A stretch of DNA of 64,000 nucleotides from Dimorphilus gyrociliatus. Taxonomy: Eukaryota > Annelida > Polychaeta > Dinophilidae. The notes below the pieces were generated by a model. That model had not been told where the DNA came from and ran no database searches. It saw nothing but the letters and a program-made list of their open reading frames with translations. This document shows positions 24,276 through 35,624 of the stretch, piece after piece. The stretch is taken from NCBI GenBank assembly GCA_904063045.1, contig CAJFCJ010000047.1, positions 1 through 64,000 on the forward strand, given 5' to 3'. The first letter of the stretch is position 1; each line of letters starts with the position of its first letter. The position numbers and the translations under genes were made by a program.

Positions 24276-24659
24276 AAATCTTTAATCTCATTTATGAATT
24301 TTAACATTCAATCATTTCTATAAAAAGAATATTGATTTTTAACTTATATAGAGAAATAGTCACCTAGAACAATACAAAATTAGAGTTAATTGTCACCAAA
24401 ATTTATAAACTATTCAGAGATGTTTAAGAAATAAATTGTATTCCTGTGTAGTAAATGTATATATTCAATTGATTGCTAGAAAGTCTTTCTGGTTCAATAC
24501 TAAATGTAATGTGTTTTTCTAGGAAAGTGTATTTCTATAATAATGAATGAGCGATAATACATAATTTGATTTGAAAAAGAAAAGAAAGGGTTCCCTCTAA
24601 CGGTTATAAGAACAGTGAAAAAAGGTTTTGGTGTTAAGGCAAAACCTTGAAAATAGAAT

Positions 24660-25595
24660 TTACTTGCATTTTATTTTCTCATAATAATCATACTCTTCAG
24701 TAAAATAGACATTCTTTACATCTTGGTCTTTTGTTTCAGTCTTGAGAAAACACTCTCCTGTAGCTTTTTCATAACTTATACTTCTAATGCACAAAATAGT
24801 GAACTAAATTTTATTGTTAAAAGAAATGTAACAGTTTTTTTTGTATTTCTTACTTGCAAATATCCAACTTTTTACAAATTTTATGACAATTTTTCACATC
24901 TTTATAAGTGATAAATACAATATTGCTATATATGAATTTAGTATTCTTGAAATGCTTAAATATGTAATCTAAAATGATTAAAAAAATATAAATAAAATAT
25001 CTAAAGATGCTGGAGAACATCCATATTTATTGGGCAAAACTTACCTTCTTTTTGTTTAGTACTATCTATTCGTGGAGAAGTTATTTATTTGATAAAATGG
25101 TGGAAAATTTCTAACAAATATGGCAATAATACTTACTACAATCATCATTCTTACTGTGATGAGTAGCAGTTGTAGAAACAACTAAACCATTGGTGAGCAT
25201 TGAACCATTTTTTAAGTAACAATTCCCATCCAATGGATAGAAATCAAATGATCTAGTTGTATTTTTAAATATTTTTTGTGTATTAATCAAGCAAAAATGT
25301 ATATTACAATTTTAATTCTTACTTGCATTCTTTTATTTCATTACAAACTGCTTGACAATGAAATGTACTTCCATTAGCAAGAGTTGCCAATAAAATACTG
25401 CCGGAAAGTCTATTTTTATCAATCTTTTGATATGAACATTCTATTTAAAAGAAAAGTATATTAAATATTGGAAAAGTAAACAGATTCTTTGGTTTATAAA
25501 AATTCTTTACTAGTAAATTCCAAAAAATTATAAAGCTGCGAACAATTTGAAAAGATAACGAAGGATAAAAGAATTCTAATTTCAATCGTAGTCAT
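24660..25595 (-). CDS. Secreted double PAN-domain protein (192 aa)
   Basis: Six exons: 25595-25511, 25440-25323, 25252-25137, 25065-25045, 24968-24854, 24783-24660; 193 codons with stop, all GT-AG. Signal peptide at residues 1-20 (MTTIEIRILLSFVIFSNCSQ). PAN1, about 29-106, starts KCSYQ and has FHCQAVCNEIKECKSF, GNCYLKN and ends KNDDC. PAN2, about 115-192, has NCHKICKKLDICKS and GECFLKTE and ends YYEKIKCK. Exon 4 is only 21 nt. Paralogous to 52857-53757 (+) and 8990-9585 (-). Likely extracellular, binding protein or glycan; no catalytic domain is attached. Confidence 0.75.
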
Positions 25596-25978
25596 TGCTA
25601 TATTAAATTTTCAAGAGTTTAATAAGAGTTATATATAAATGTACATTTGCTTTGGAATTATTTGGTTGACTTTAAGATCTTTATTATTCTATGAACAAAC
25701 ATTTATTTATGGGTAATGATATTACTTAGAAAGAGAGAGAGCACCTTTTAAATGTATACATTAGTTATATACACGTAACTTAACTCTATTCTATTATATG
25801 ACATTGACAAATTTGATCTTGACAGTCAATAATTATATTTATAGGTTATTCAATAAAGATAATTATAGATAATAGCTCTAATGTTCAAGACAAAGTCATA
25901 AGTACGTTATTCTTAATAATGTTTGGTATGCGCAGCTAGTAATATAGCTAGAACAAGAATCTATTGTTCTGCTATTTC

Positions 25979-26170
25979 GGGTCGACAAGATATGTCCATA
26001 AATAATATATTTCGAGAAAAATGGTCAGATAGAACAAGTCAGCTATTGATTTGTACTTGGAAGGCTTAGATGCAGATCTAAGGATAGGATTAGGGAAAAA
26101 TACCAGGCAGAGACAAAGGCTGGGTTAGGATTACGGTAAAAGCTGTGATTTGTGGACGTATTCTGTCGCA
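25979..26170 (+). mobile_element. MITE (GGGTCGAC / ACGTCC-ended family), copy 1
   Basis: Begins gggtcgacaagatatgtcca and ends tttgtggacgtattctgtcg, an imperfect inverted pair. The internal part (ttgatttgtacttgg, ggctgggttaggatta, ggtaaaag) aligns with 28062-28268, 41114-41316 and 43670-43803. Non-coding, about 190 bp. Confidence 0.7.
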
Positions 26171-26209
26171 TTCTTTTACTGTCACTTTTATCTAATAGAA
26201 GAGTAAAAT

Positions 26210-27551
26210 AGCTAGATAAGATATTTGCTATTAACTGGAAAATGTAAGAAAGGCTACAACGGAAGTGACTGCTCCAAATTTTCTTGTGAGAAATTAAACT
26301 TCTGTTCTACTCATGGAAAATGTATCGAGTGTAATAAATGCTTGTGCGATAGCTTCTGGTCTGGAGAATTTTGCAGTATTCCAGTTTGTAGTAATGTGTC
26401 AGATTGTTCTAACAATGGCCGTTGCATTAGCGCTAATAAATGCCAATGTAAAGAATATGAAAGTGACGACTGTTCCTTGAAAATAGCTCCAAATAAAGCT
26501 CAACCAGTCTTTTTAAATTTCAAATACTCAACGGAAGTTAGTGAAAATTTAAATGTTGGAGAAGTTTTATTTACTGTACAATCGAATGATACAGACAGTG
26601 GAAAATCTGGATTAGTTTACTACGAAATAGTATAAACACCAATTACTTTGAGTATCGACAGTAAAACTGGAAAAATTACTGTAAAGCAGTAAATTCAACC
26701 AGGTTTCTATACTATACAAATAGAAGCCTCTGATAATGGAATTCCTGCTGAAAGAACTTCAACGACCTTGACATTAACTGCTAATGACATTAATGAATGT
26801 TCAATAATTCAAAATGACAAAACAACAAAGATAATTAAATCGGATATTGAAAAAAATTCAACAATATTCGAAGTGAAAGCGAAAGGTGATGATTTAGGAT
26901 TAAATTTTGAATTGATATTCGACATGTCGATTCATGGGATAGAAAATCGAGATTTCGAATTAGAGATATAAAATGAAACTAATCAGATCATCTCAACAAA
27001 GACGCCATTAATTTCCGGACAATTTGATGTAATCTTGTACGTTTATGACAAATCTAGAGGTCCTTGTATAGCCACAGCTATTCTGTCTCTTATCATCCTA
27101 TCACCAACTGTTGATTTATCAAAAATTCAAGGTCAAAGTGTTAAGATTGATGGAGAAACAACTTTTAGCACTACAAGTAACAAAGCCAGTGATGATGTCC
27201 CTACTTCAAAATATATAGTACAACTTTCATCCCATCTTCTTCTTCATCTCTGTGCATAGAAAATGATGAAACAACAACAGCTAACAGTGGCAGTGATAGA
27301 GTTAGCAAAGACATCACTACTCAAAATAACATTGGCCAATCTTTTTTTTTTATTCTTCTAATCCTCCAATATGATTTACAAAAGATTGTAGAACAACTGG
27401 AGAATCGTTGACAACTGAAAAAGTTGATGGAGAAAAGGAGAAGAAAACAAGCATGTTTACATCACTTCTAAATGGTCTTATGGTCACTATTGCTCTTGCT
27501 GGAATAATAATTCTATTGCTTTTTTTCTTTTGTAACTGTAAAAAGAGTTGA
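26210..27551 (+). pseudogene. EGF/cadherin-type membrane protein pseudogene, intronless
   Basis: One continuous frame encodes three EGF-like modules (CKKGYNGSDCSKF, CLCDSFWSGEFC, GRCISANKCQCKE), then two cadherin-like repeats (VSENLNVGEVLFTVQSNDTD, IEASDNGIPAERTST, FDVILYVYDKS). It ends with a probable membrane helix (GLMVTIALAGIIILLLFFF) and CNCKKS. Three in-frame TAA codons interrupt it (26632-26634, 26687-26689 and 26969-26971) and the stalk frame drifts near 27250-27400. Genes here usually have an intron every few hundred bases, so the long intronless run suggests a processed copy. Too decayed to be functional as annotated. Confidence 0.65.
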
Positions 27552-27879
27552 ATGAAATGAATTCTATCAAGAAACATTAAAAAATTTAAGTAAAATTAAA
27601 GATTTTTCAGTGTTCTTAACATAGATTGACCTGACATGAACCTTTTTATATTAGACTAGTAGCGCCATCTACTTTTGTATAAATAACAAGACATGCGTTA
27701 ACAATTGGCTTAGGTCTTAAGATTAGGGTTTGCCAATCAAAGGCTGACTGGCAAGCCCTTTATTGCACTCACCTACAAGCTTGTTAGCCCTACAGCTAGT
27801 GTAGCTATTAGGAACTATTGTCTTAAGTAGCAGTTCCTAAGAATTAGAATGATGGAACTTTAGAAAGAATCCAATTTCG

Positions 27880-27955
27880 TAAGAAATAGATTCTTTGGCC
27901 ATAATAGATGGAGCCACAATGAAATTGGCATAGGCAAAGAAAAAGTGAACCCAAG
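27880..27955 (-). repeat. Dispersed repeat family R2, copy 2
   Basis: The reverse complement reads tttgcctatgccaatttcat, then ggccaaagaatcta, matching the other R2 copies. Confidence 0.5.
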
Positions 27956-28061
27956 CATTGGCAAATGTATAAAAGGAGATTGATTTCCAAAGATTGTCAT
28001 TGATTTACTCAATACATATTCTATTGGCAAAACTCTGGACTTTTAATAATACTGTACATTT

Positions 28062-28268
28062 GGGGTCGACAGAAAACGTCCACAAATGAGAAATTTCAAG
28101 ACAAAAGTTTGAATTGAGAAATGGATGGGCAGAAGAAAACAGCAACTGATTTGTACTTAGGAGGATCTCCTATAAGGGTTAGGGCTAATGGAAAAGGTTG
28201 GGTACAGCTAAGGGCTGGGTTAGCGTTAGGGTAAAAGCACTGATTTGTGGACGTTTTCTGTTGCATCC
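28062..28268 (+). mobile_element. MITE (GGGTCGAC / ACGTCC-ended family), copy 2, best preserved
   Basis: Left end ggggtcgacagaaaacgtcc followed by acaaat; right end atttgtggacgttttctgtt followed by gcat. These are near-perfect inverted repeats of about 24 bp. No ORF. The GGGGTCG terminus and ACGTCC core match the ends of MULE element A (57156 onward), suggesting mobilisation by a related transposase. Confidence 0.8.
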
Positions 28269-29636
28269 ATCAGTGCTCTGACAATATTATTAAAGGATTG
28301 GAAAGGACAAATAATATTGTAAAGAGTCAAAATTTAGTAAAATATTCAGCACATAACATCTCTGGGTATGTGATAGTACTTACGTATTTCTTGTACATAG
28401 ATTCTCCAAAAAAGATTTGAAAAATTGAATGAAGATTTGAAAAGAAACTTTAGACTAAAAATAACATTGTTTGTAGCTGAATTAAGAATTTTTTTTTTAA
28501 AATAAGACACTTGAACAAGTAGTTATATCCAAGTTCAATGACAAAAAGATAGTTTATAGTAGCAGATTGCCAAGTTACCAAACTAGCAGTTATAAAGTAG
28601 TGCTTTTACTCAAACCTTTCAACACAGTGTTTAATATAATGGTTTATTCAAAGATTTCTAATAGTAACAGTTTTGGACGTAAATCCAATTGAAGTTACAT
28701 TTGAAAGAATTTTAATGTTAATATTTAAAACAATTATATTTTAGGTAAGGAAAACGATTCAATAAATTTTTATTTAAATAGCAATCAGATAGATTAAATG
28801 CCTCTAACGTGCCTGATGATTTTTGAAGTCCTTTACAAATGTTAAAGCAACCATTTGCTATTCTCATATTATTACCCAAAGTTAGTGACACTATTTTTCA
28901 ATTAAATTCAATTTGTAAGAATTTGGGATAAGATTCAATCTATTCACAGCTCAAACCATTTCAAAAATCAGGATCATCAGTATTTTCAATGTTCTTTGTT
29001 CCTTTGCTAATTTCATATTGGCTTCATTTGTTTTGGTCAAAGAGTCTAATTCTTATAAAATATGATTCTTTCTTGAATTCCATTATTCTAATTCTGCAAA
29101 ATAGAGGTCTTTCCAAATTTCCATTATTCTAATTCCTACAAAATAGAAATCTCTCTAAAGTCTCTCTATCATATGTAAAGTATCACTATGTCTTTGTTTC
29201 TAAGTGTACAATAGATTTTCTTCGTATTTACCAGTTTTTATCAAAATAAAATAATTTACTTATGGAGGTTATTGGAAACTTTAGATATTTTCTGACAATT
29301 TATGGATATTTCTTGTTGATCCATTGATACAAAGAAAACTGAATGTCTTAAATGTTGAAGTAAAACAAGATTATCAATTATCTTGTGAAACTTATTAACC
29401 AAAAATAAAAGAAATTGAAAAATTGAATTTCTTTAAACAATTTTCTTTGTCTCTATACACAAATTAGGTCAATATATAATAAATAAAATATTTAAAACAT
29501 GTATGCTTTGACATGTAAAAAACGTTTATTTGTTATTTATTTATAAGAATTGAACAATTAATTATCTATATTTTCAAGACTACAACAAGGCTGTGTATTA
29601 GTTAAAAGTTTCCTTTCCTTGAACACATTGTACAAA
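28269..29636. other. Intergenic, with R2 copy 3
   Basis: Only the R2 repeat at about 28990-29060 (+) is recognised. The copy is followed by a short imperfect duplication (attccattattctaattc at 29080 and 29120). Confidence 0.45.
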
Positions 29637-31541
29637 ATGGTAATGTATGTGGCTACAAACTATCTTGGTGTGATATTACTATTTGTACCATTAATCTTTG
29701 GATTTTATGAAGATTATGTAAATATGCTATCACCCCATCAGCATATTGTTCAAAGTGGATCAATTCACCTAGGAAAGTATACATTTGGTAATTTATATGA
29801 TGGAACTCCTTTTGAATTTAAAACTGATGGAAGTAGATTAAATATAAGCAAAGTTAAGTTATGGTTTCATATTCCTGGTGGAGAACATTTTAAATTACAT
29901 ACCTTACGTCTCCTGAAATTACGTAATGGACATGAAAAGTTAAGTTTTACATTAACATTCTTAAACAGTCGAGATATTTATGATTTAGAGCATAATTTTA
30001 CAAAGGGCTGGAATGAAATTGCGTTTACTAATTTAACATTTATAAATAGAATCTATGTAACAGTTACTGAATCAGATTATGATAATCTAGAAATTGGTGA
30101 ATTTCAAATTCTTGGTTTCAATAAATATTTTCTATCGTGTCTTGAATGGTTTAGTAAATCGACACTTGAAACATCTGTTGTAATGATACATACAATTGGC
30201 AGTTCGATATCATTAGATGTTTCAAGAATAGAAAGTGGAGCAACTTGCCAATCATCAACTGGTAATTGTAGATTAGCAATAAAAGATTCTGTTAATTATA
30301 TTGATGACATGTGGATACCATTGGCAACGGATAAAAATATATTTATTGAGATCAAATTTTATGATAGCTACTCAATTGAGGAAATTATTGTAAAACAACC
30401 AATTGAAAATGAAATTAATTCTATAATCATCAAATGTGATGAGAGTTTAATTGAAATGATTGTGAATAAAACTAGTTTATTTACATCATTACAAACAGAA
30501 TTGACAACAAGTTTTCTCAGATTTCTATTTTATAAGAGAGATAATCAGACATTTTTTGGATTGTATGAAATCAAAGTAATTGGTCGTACCCGTAAACCTC
30601 ACAAAAATATTTGTGACTCTGCAACAAGTTATATAAAATCACAAGATTTCATATCAATAGGTCAGAATAAAGTGACATATAAACCAACATCAACTGACCA
30701 ATGCTCTCAAAGTAAACATTTTTTGAGGTAAAACACTAGAAAATTCTATCCTCCATTTTGCTTTTTTGTTTACTTTTCAATTTCTCTTTTCAGAACAAGT
30801 ATTTCAGATTATAGAAAATACAAATATCACTTGGCAGCTAATAGCTATTTTTGCTCTCAACAAATAAGTATTGACTGTAGCAATTATAAATCAGAAAATA
30901 TTGAAGGATTAATATTTTCATCAAATAATAAAACTTTAAAATTTTTAGATGAAAATGAAAAATGTTTTAGAAATCCAATTTTAAAGTGTAAATGTACAAA
31001 TAACTTTAATGGAAGTTATTCTGGATCTATCAATTTTTCAACAAATGATTTACCACTTTTAAAAGTTTGTGTTAGTAAAAAAATTAATACTACTGAAACA
31101 TCAGAGGTTAATCTATCATTTGGTAAGCTAGTTTGTTATGCTAAGAAAGATTTTCTTCAATCAAATAACCAAGAAATTGTTGATAATAATTTACAAACTT
31201 GTTCATCTAACATTCATTTTAATAAAATTTCAATTAATCAACAAAGTTTGGCAAATGGTTCTATTGAAGTTAATCTATGGTTTAACGAGAATAATAATCA
31301 ATTTCACTGTCAGGATATTATGGTTTACAAGGAAGATAATATTGAAAAATGTGGTAATCTATCTCTCAATCAATGTTCCTTTCGAAGTTCAGAAAATACG
31401 GATCAATTTTCTATAAAACTATGTAAATATGTGTGCAAATATGGAGTAAGTCGTCATATACAAATTGTAAAAGAATACCAAAAATATCCAGATAATGATT
31501 CAAGTTTGTGTGAAGCAACAGTCATTTTTAATAATGAATAG
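29637..31541 (+). CDS. Large secreted protein, possible discoidin-like fold (612 aa)
   Basis: Two exons, 29637-30727 and 30794-31541, phase 2, GTAAAA..TTTCAG. The start is the ATG preceding VMYVATNYLGVILLFVPLIF, a clear signal peptide; the frame is open slightly further 5'. The body is beta-rich with paired cysteines. GATCQSSTGNCRLAIKDSVN followed by FIEIKFYDSYSIEEIIVKQP loosely resembles galactose-binding-like/discoidin modules. The C-terminal third is Cys-rich (CSQQISIDCS, CKCTNNFNG, CKYVCKYG). No membrane anchor is seen. A faint echo of its EIKVIG segment appears near 40940. Family uncertain; likely an extracellular or matrix protein. Confidence 0.7.
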
Positions 31542-31789
31542 TTAAAAATTTTAAATAAAAAAATATCTATTGGAATGTCATCATTGAAACTGAGTTCTTA
31601 AATACTAAATAGAACATTTTTTGCCCATTAACTTCTACTTATTAGCTATTAAATGAAGCAGGTATAGGGTTTGGGTCCACTGACAGGGCTATGTCATTTG
31701 GGTTAGGCAAGGACTTTAGTTGATAAATGAAGGATTTATTTGTACAAACATGTTTGTTTACATCACTTTACATAATATAACAACTCTTA

Positions 31790-32060
31790 AATCTGTTGGT
31801 TTTGAACAATCCTTGTCTTGTCTTTATTGTTCCATAATTCTTCCATTAAACTGGATTTTAAATTTTACTCTCTCTTTTGTCTTTAAAACATTTCCCTCTT
31901 CTGAAGTTATGATGATAAGCAAGTGGCTTCTTTCATAGTGAATTCAGAGTCCATTAACCGGATTTCTTTTTCTATCATGAAGAACAAAAGTGCTCCTGAA
32001 TCACATAAAGCAATAACTTCTCTTCCATTATGATTTTTCATTCATAATTGTAAATCTTTT
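31790..32060 (-). pseudogene. Ty3/gypsy protease relic
   Basis: The minus strand closely matches the protease region of the gypsy element at about 55190-55400. It includes GREVIAL-CDSGALL, the active-site Asp context, EKEIRLMDS and NGRIMEQ-type sequence, with frameshifts and stops. A second, older copy of the same family. Confidence 0.75.
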
Positions 32061-32279
32061 CTTATTTTAAGACTTTTCAACTTCACTTAGTACCAATATT
32101 TTGTACAACAGGAGTAAACAAAAATTTATTCTTGCCGAGAAGCATTCCATATCTGAAGAGTTTTTTATCTAGACCAAAACTATGGCATAAGTGTAAAACA
32201 TTCGTGCATCTCAATGATTCAAAAGTACCAAAATACGATACACAGATTTTTCTTTTGTTTTATATCTCTCAGTAAGAAT

Positions 32280-32460
32280 CCATAGGAATTTTTTTTTTAC
32301 TTTTATTTCAAAATCTAAATCTCTTGGATGCTTTTGTCTTTTACCCTCTTTATATCTAGAAGCTTTTCATTTTTACAGTAAACTCTTAATCATTTTTATA
32401 GTACGTGTTAAGGATAGGGAGCTCAAGAATATCTTTGAGTACATCTCCTTGAAAAGCATT
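32280..32460 (-). pseudogene. FLYWCH-element relic
   Basis: The minus strand encodes KASRYKEGKRQKHPRDLDF, nearly identical to the 50638-50883 fragment, and the block atctttgagtacatct recurs at 51000. A decayed transposase N-terminal region. Confidence 0.55.
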
Positions 32461-32871
32461 TATATCAAACTCAAGTGCACAATGTATCTCTTCTAAAGGT
32501 AAGCCACTGTTCAGGTTGTGTAGCAAGTAAGCATAAAAGATTTAACCATAATTTCTGAATTATTAAATTATAGAATATTGAAATAATAAAATTCATTATA
32601 CGAAGGCCTAGAATGTTACCAATCATATTTTGCAGGGTATTTCATCAATTTCTAAAAAAAAATGTCAATACTTTGAACAAAAATGGAAACACAGAATATT
32701 TTTCAATAGACAATGAAAATTCAACATCCTGAGATCACTTCATCTTGTATATCAAGATTATTAATATTGTTAATTATCCATTCATTTTATCTTGGTTGAT
32801 GGAGTTGTATGTATTTTCTTTTAGCATTTTTTTAAAATATTTATGAATACTGTATATATTATACAATTTAG

Positions 32872-33807
32872 ATGATATCAGTTGATCGTATTAAAGAGTA
32901 CTCTAACCTTCCATCTGAAGAGTGCAAAGATTATTTAAATGAGGAGAGTTCATCACTAATACAATCTGGTTGGCCTTGCAATGGAAATTTACAGCTTGTT
33001 AATGTTTCAATGAGATATGATGCTAATTTACCATACACATTATCATCTATCAATTTATCCATTAAATCTGGAGAAAAGGTTTTATTCCATTTATTTAAAG
33101 TTGTCTTTTTGTCTCTCTAGGCCAAATCATTTATATTTCAGATTGGTGTGGTTGGACGGACTGGTGCGGGTAAAAGCTCTCTGATATCAGCCCTTGTAAG
33201 AATGGCTATTGTTGAAGGACAAATTTTTTTAGATAATGTTGATATACTACGAGATGTTAGTCTCAGTAGGGCTAGATCAGCTATATCTGTTATTCCACAG
33301 GACCCAGTTTTATTCTCTGGGACAATCCAATCCAATTTAGATCCATTGCACATGTATTCTGATGATGAGATTTGGATGAGCCTCCATAAAGTTCAATTAT
33401 CAAAAAAGGTAAAAGATTTGAAAGATCAATTGCAATCAAAAATGATGGCAGGAGGAGGAAATTTCAGCACTGGAGAGAGACAATTGATTTGTTTGGCAAG
33501 AGCATTATTAAAACAATCATATTTAATATTGATTAATGAGGCAACTGCTAATGTGGACTTGGAAACAGATTATCTCATTCAAGGTGTTTTGCAATAGCAA
33601 TTTGAGCATTGTACAATTATAACCATAGCTCATAGATTAAATACAATTATTAATAATGATAAAATAGTTGTTATGGCTCAAGGGAGGATAGTAGAAATAG
33701 GAACTATTGAAGAATTGAAAAGGCAAAGAGGAGTCTTTTTCAAATTACTACAAACTGAAACTTTTACACTAAAAGAATTAGGGTTAAATCCAAATGAGAC
33801 TAAGTAA
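32872..33807 (+). pseudogene. ABC transporter (ABCC/MRP-like) NBD2, truncated and with a nonsense codon
   Basis: Exon-like blocks 32872-33078 and 33142-33807, joined by a 63-nt GT-AG intron. The second half has Walker A (GRTGAGKSS), a Q-loop (VIPQDPVLFSGT), a signature-like FSTGERQLICLARAL, Walker B (YLILINEATANVD, where Asp-Glu is Asn-Glu) and the H-loop (TIAHRLNT). This is MRP/CFTR-type NBD2. A TAG interrupts it at 33595-33597. No membrane-domain exons are present in the 1.3 kb upstream, so only the 3' end of a transporter is here. Degenerate or a broken gene end. Confidence 0.75.
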
Positions 33808-33934
33808 GATATTAAAATCTGAGTTCTTTACATAAAAGATGGAATGCAACATTTGTATTTCCAAGTAGTAACATATTGATATTAGAAAATTAGATATGAA
33901 GAAATTTTAGAGATACTTCTACTTTGTTGGAAAT

Positions 33935-34000
33935 AGAATAATGGACAATAATAGATTGAGCTACAATGGAGTTGGCAAAGGAACAAAGATTAACATTAGA
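33935..34000 (-). repeat. Dispersed repeat family R2, copy 4
   Basis: The reverse complement contains ctttgttcctttgccaactc, then the agctcaatctatta block, matching R2 at 27880 and 28990. Confidence 0.5.
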
Positions 34001-34067
34001 AAGATTATATATTAGATCTGTGATGTAACAATTTTTCACTGTCAAAAGATTATTTGTTATATTAGGT

Positions 34068-34520
34068 ATGACCAAAAAATTTCAAACTCTGTGTTTTTTT
34101 TTTTGCAAGAAATCTTTGTGAAATTTTATTTATTTTTTTATGTTATAGCCTACAGTCTACTCTAAAAATATTAACAATTGTATTTTCTAATATTCCCCTC
34201 CTTTCTCTATGCAAGCCTGCCATTTGCTTGCAAGTAGGTTGATACCATGCTGATAAAAGGAGGATGGCTTTCTCCTTAGAAAATCTTTGATGTCTTTTTT
34301 TCAATTCTTCCAAATGATCATAATGGACCCCTCTGATATGGTCCTTCAATCTCCCAAAAAGATAATAGTCTGAGGGGGGCCAACTCAGGGCTGTATGGTG
34401 GGTCAGGGTATATTGATTACCCTTGGTCTCTTATAAAGTCTGTTGTTAGGAGACTTGTATGTGGTCTTGCATTATTGTGCTGTAAAATTATTTGTTTTCC
34501 AGTCTAATATTATGTAATCT
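34068..34520 (-). pseudogene. Mariner transposase C-terminal relic
   Basis: Minus-strand translation gives QHNNARPHTSLLTTDFI, then SPELAPSDYYLFGRLKDHIR, the region around the second Asp (changed to Asn here) and third Asp of mariner transposases. A tail ends in AWYQPTCKQM. A possible inverted-repeat end (ggtatgaccaaaaaatttca) starts at 34064. N-terminal half absent. Confidence 0.75.
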
Positions 34521-34636
34521 TTTTCTTAGCCTCTCTTTTTCTTTTTAGAAAGAAAATGATTCTTTCACTTTAGTCATAGATGAAGAGGGAAGCAGACCCA
34601 AATTCAAAGAGATCTTTTTATCTGAGCTATCTTTTA

Positions 34637-34712
34637 CATAAAAATATGTAAAAACTTACCTAAATGCTTTTTGAAAGAAATTTATATAAAATTCCAACTT
34701 TAACTTATCATT
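34637..34712 (+). repeat. Copy of the Tc1-like element 3' end
   Basis: aaaaatatgtaaaaacttac and the following sequence match 63925-64000, downstream of the Tc1 transposase. This is probably a solo end of the same family. Confidence 0.6.
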
Positions 34713-35624
34713 CAGGATTGAAAAAACAAAGATAATAATCTTTCTTCATAATGAAAACGATTATTAATATTTCGCCTATCAAAATTCGAGGTGATCCAAT
34801 ATATGTGTCGTTTACTTTATCCTTCAAAAAATTCTTATAAATGAATGTTTATATAAAATTTCAGTTGGTTTTAGTTAAAAACGTAATACAAGCAAAAAGA
34901 TATTCTATATAAATAAGAGAGAAAGTCTGAAAAAACTTCCTACTGAACTTAAAGAGTTAATTATTTTTCTTTGGCCAATTTAATACGAAATCTATGTGAG
35001 TGAATTCACTTGGACACGTCAACATACAATCAAACATAGAGCTTAGCAATTTAGATGAGTGAGCAGCTTGTTTAACCATGCACAGCTTAACCCTTGTCAT
35101 ACCAAAATAGTTCGTTGATTATCAATGAAATCCTAGATAATCCTTTTTTATATATGCACTATAGAATAAATCATTTTATATTAAAACCAAGTGGGAAAAT
35201 CCCCAAGGTTAATGATCTGGTAGTTTAAGCTAGTGTCTCCTTAAAAAACCACAATTGGAAAATAGGATGCCTACAGAGAATAAAGAAGTCTGCTGATGGA
35301 CAACCTAGGAACCTACAGATCCTCACAGAAAGATCTTTAGTATGGCGAGATCACAGAAAAGTAGTTCCATTCTAAAGAAACATAACGTTCTTTAAGAGGG
35401 GTAGCGTTAATCACATGGACCTACATGTGATTATATAGGACATTCTTTCTTTTAGAATACAGCTACAAACAGTAAAATTATATCGTTTGGTAATGAAGAA
35501 CCAATCTTCAACAATCTTACTTCAACTTTTTCCTTTGGATACAAATTGACTCATCACAAAAATTATAGCTTGCTAGGCCCTAATTATTTTTTTAGGGGTG
35601 CTTTTTTTGCTATCTTTGTTAATA
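34713..35624. other. No gene recognised
   Basis: AT-rich spacer 3' of the Cys-rich surface protein gene. Confidence 0.45.

Noticed and set aside
26632-26971. Possible TAA stop-codon reassignment in the EGF/cadherin frame
   Set aside because: Splice-consistent genes nearby (for example the double-PAN gene at 24660 and the 29637 protein) use TAA as their stop; decay explains the in-frame TAAs better.
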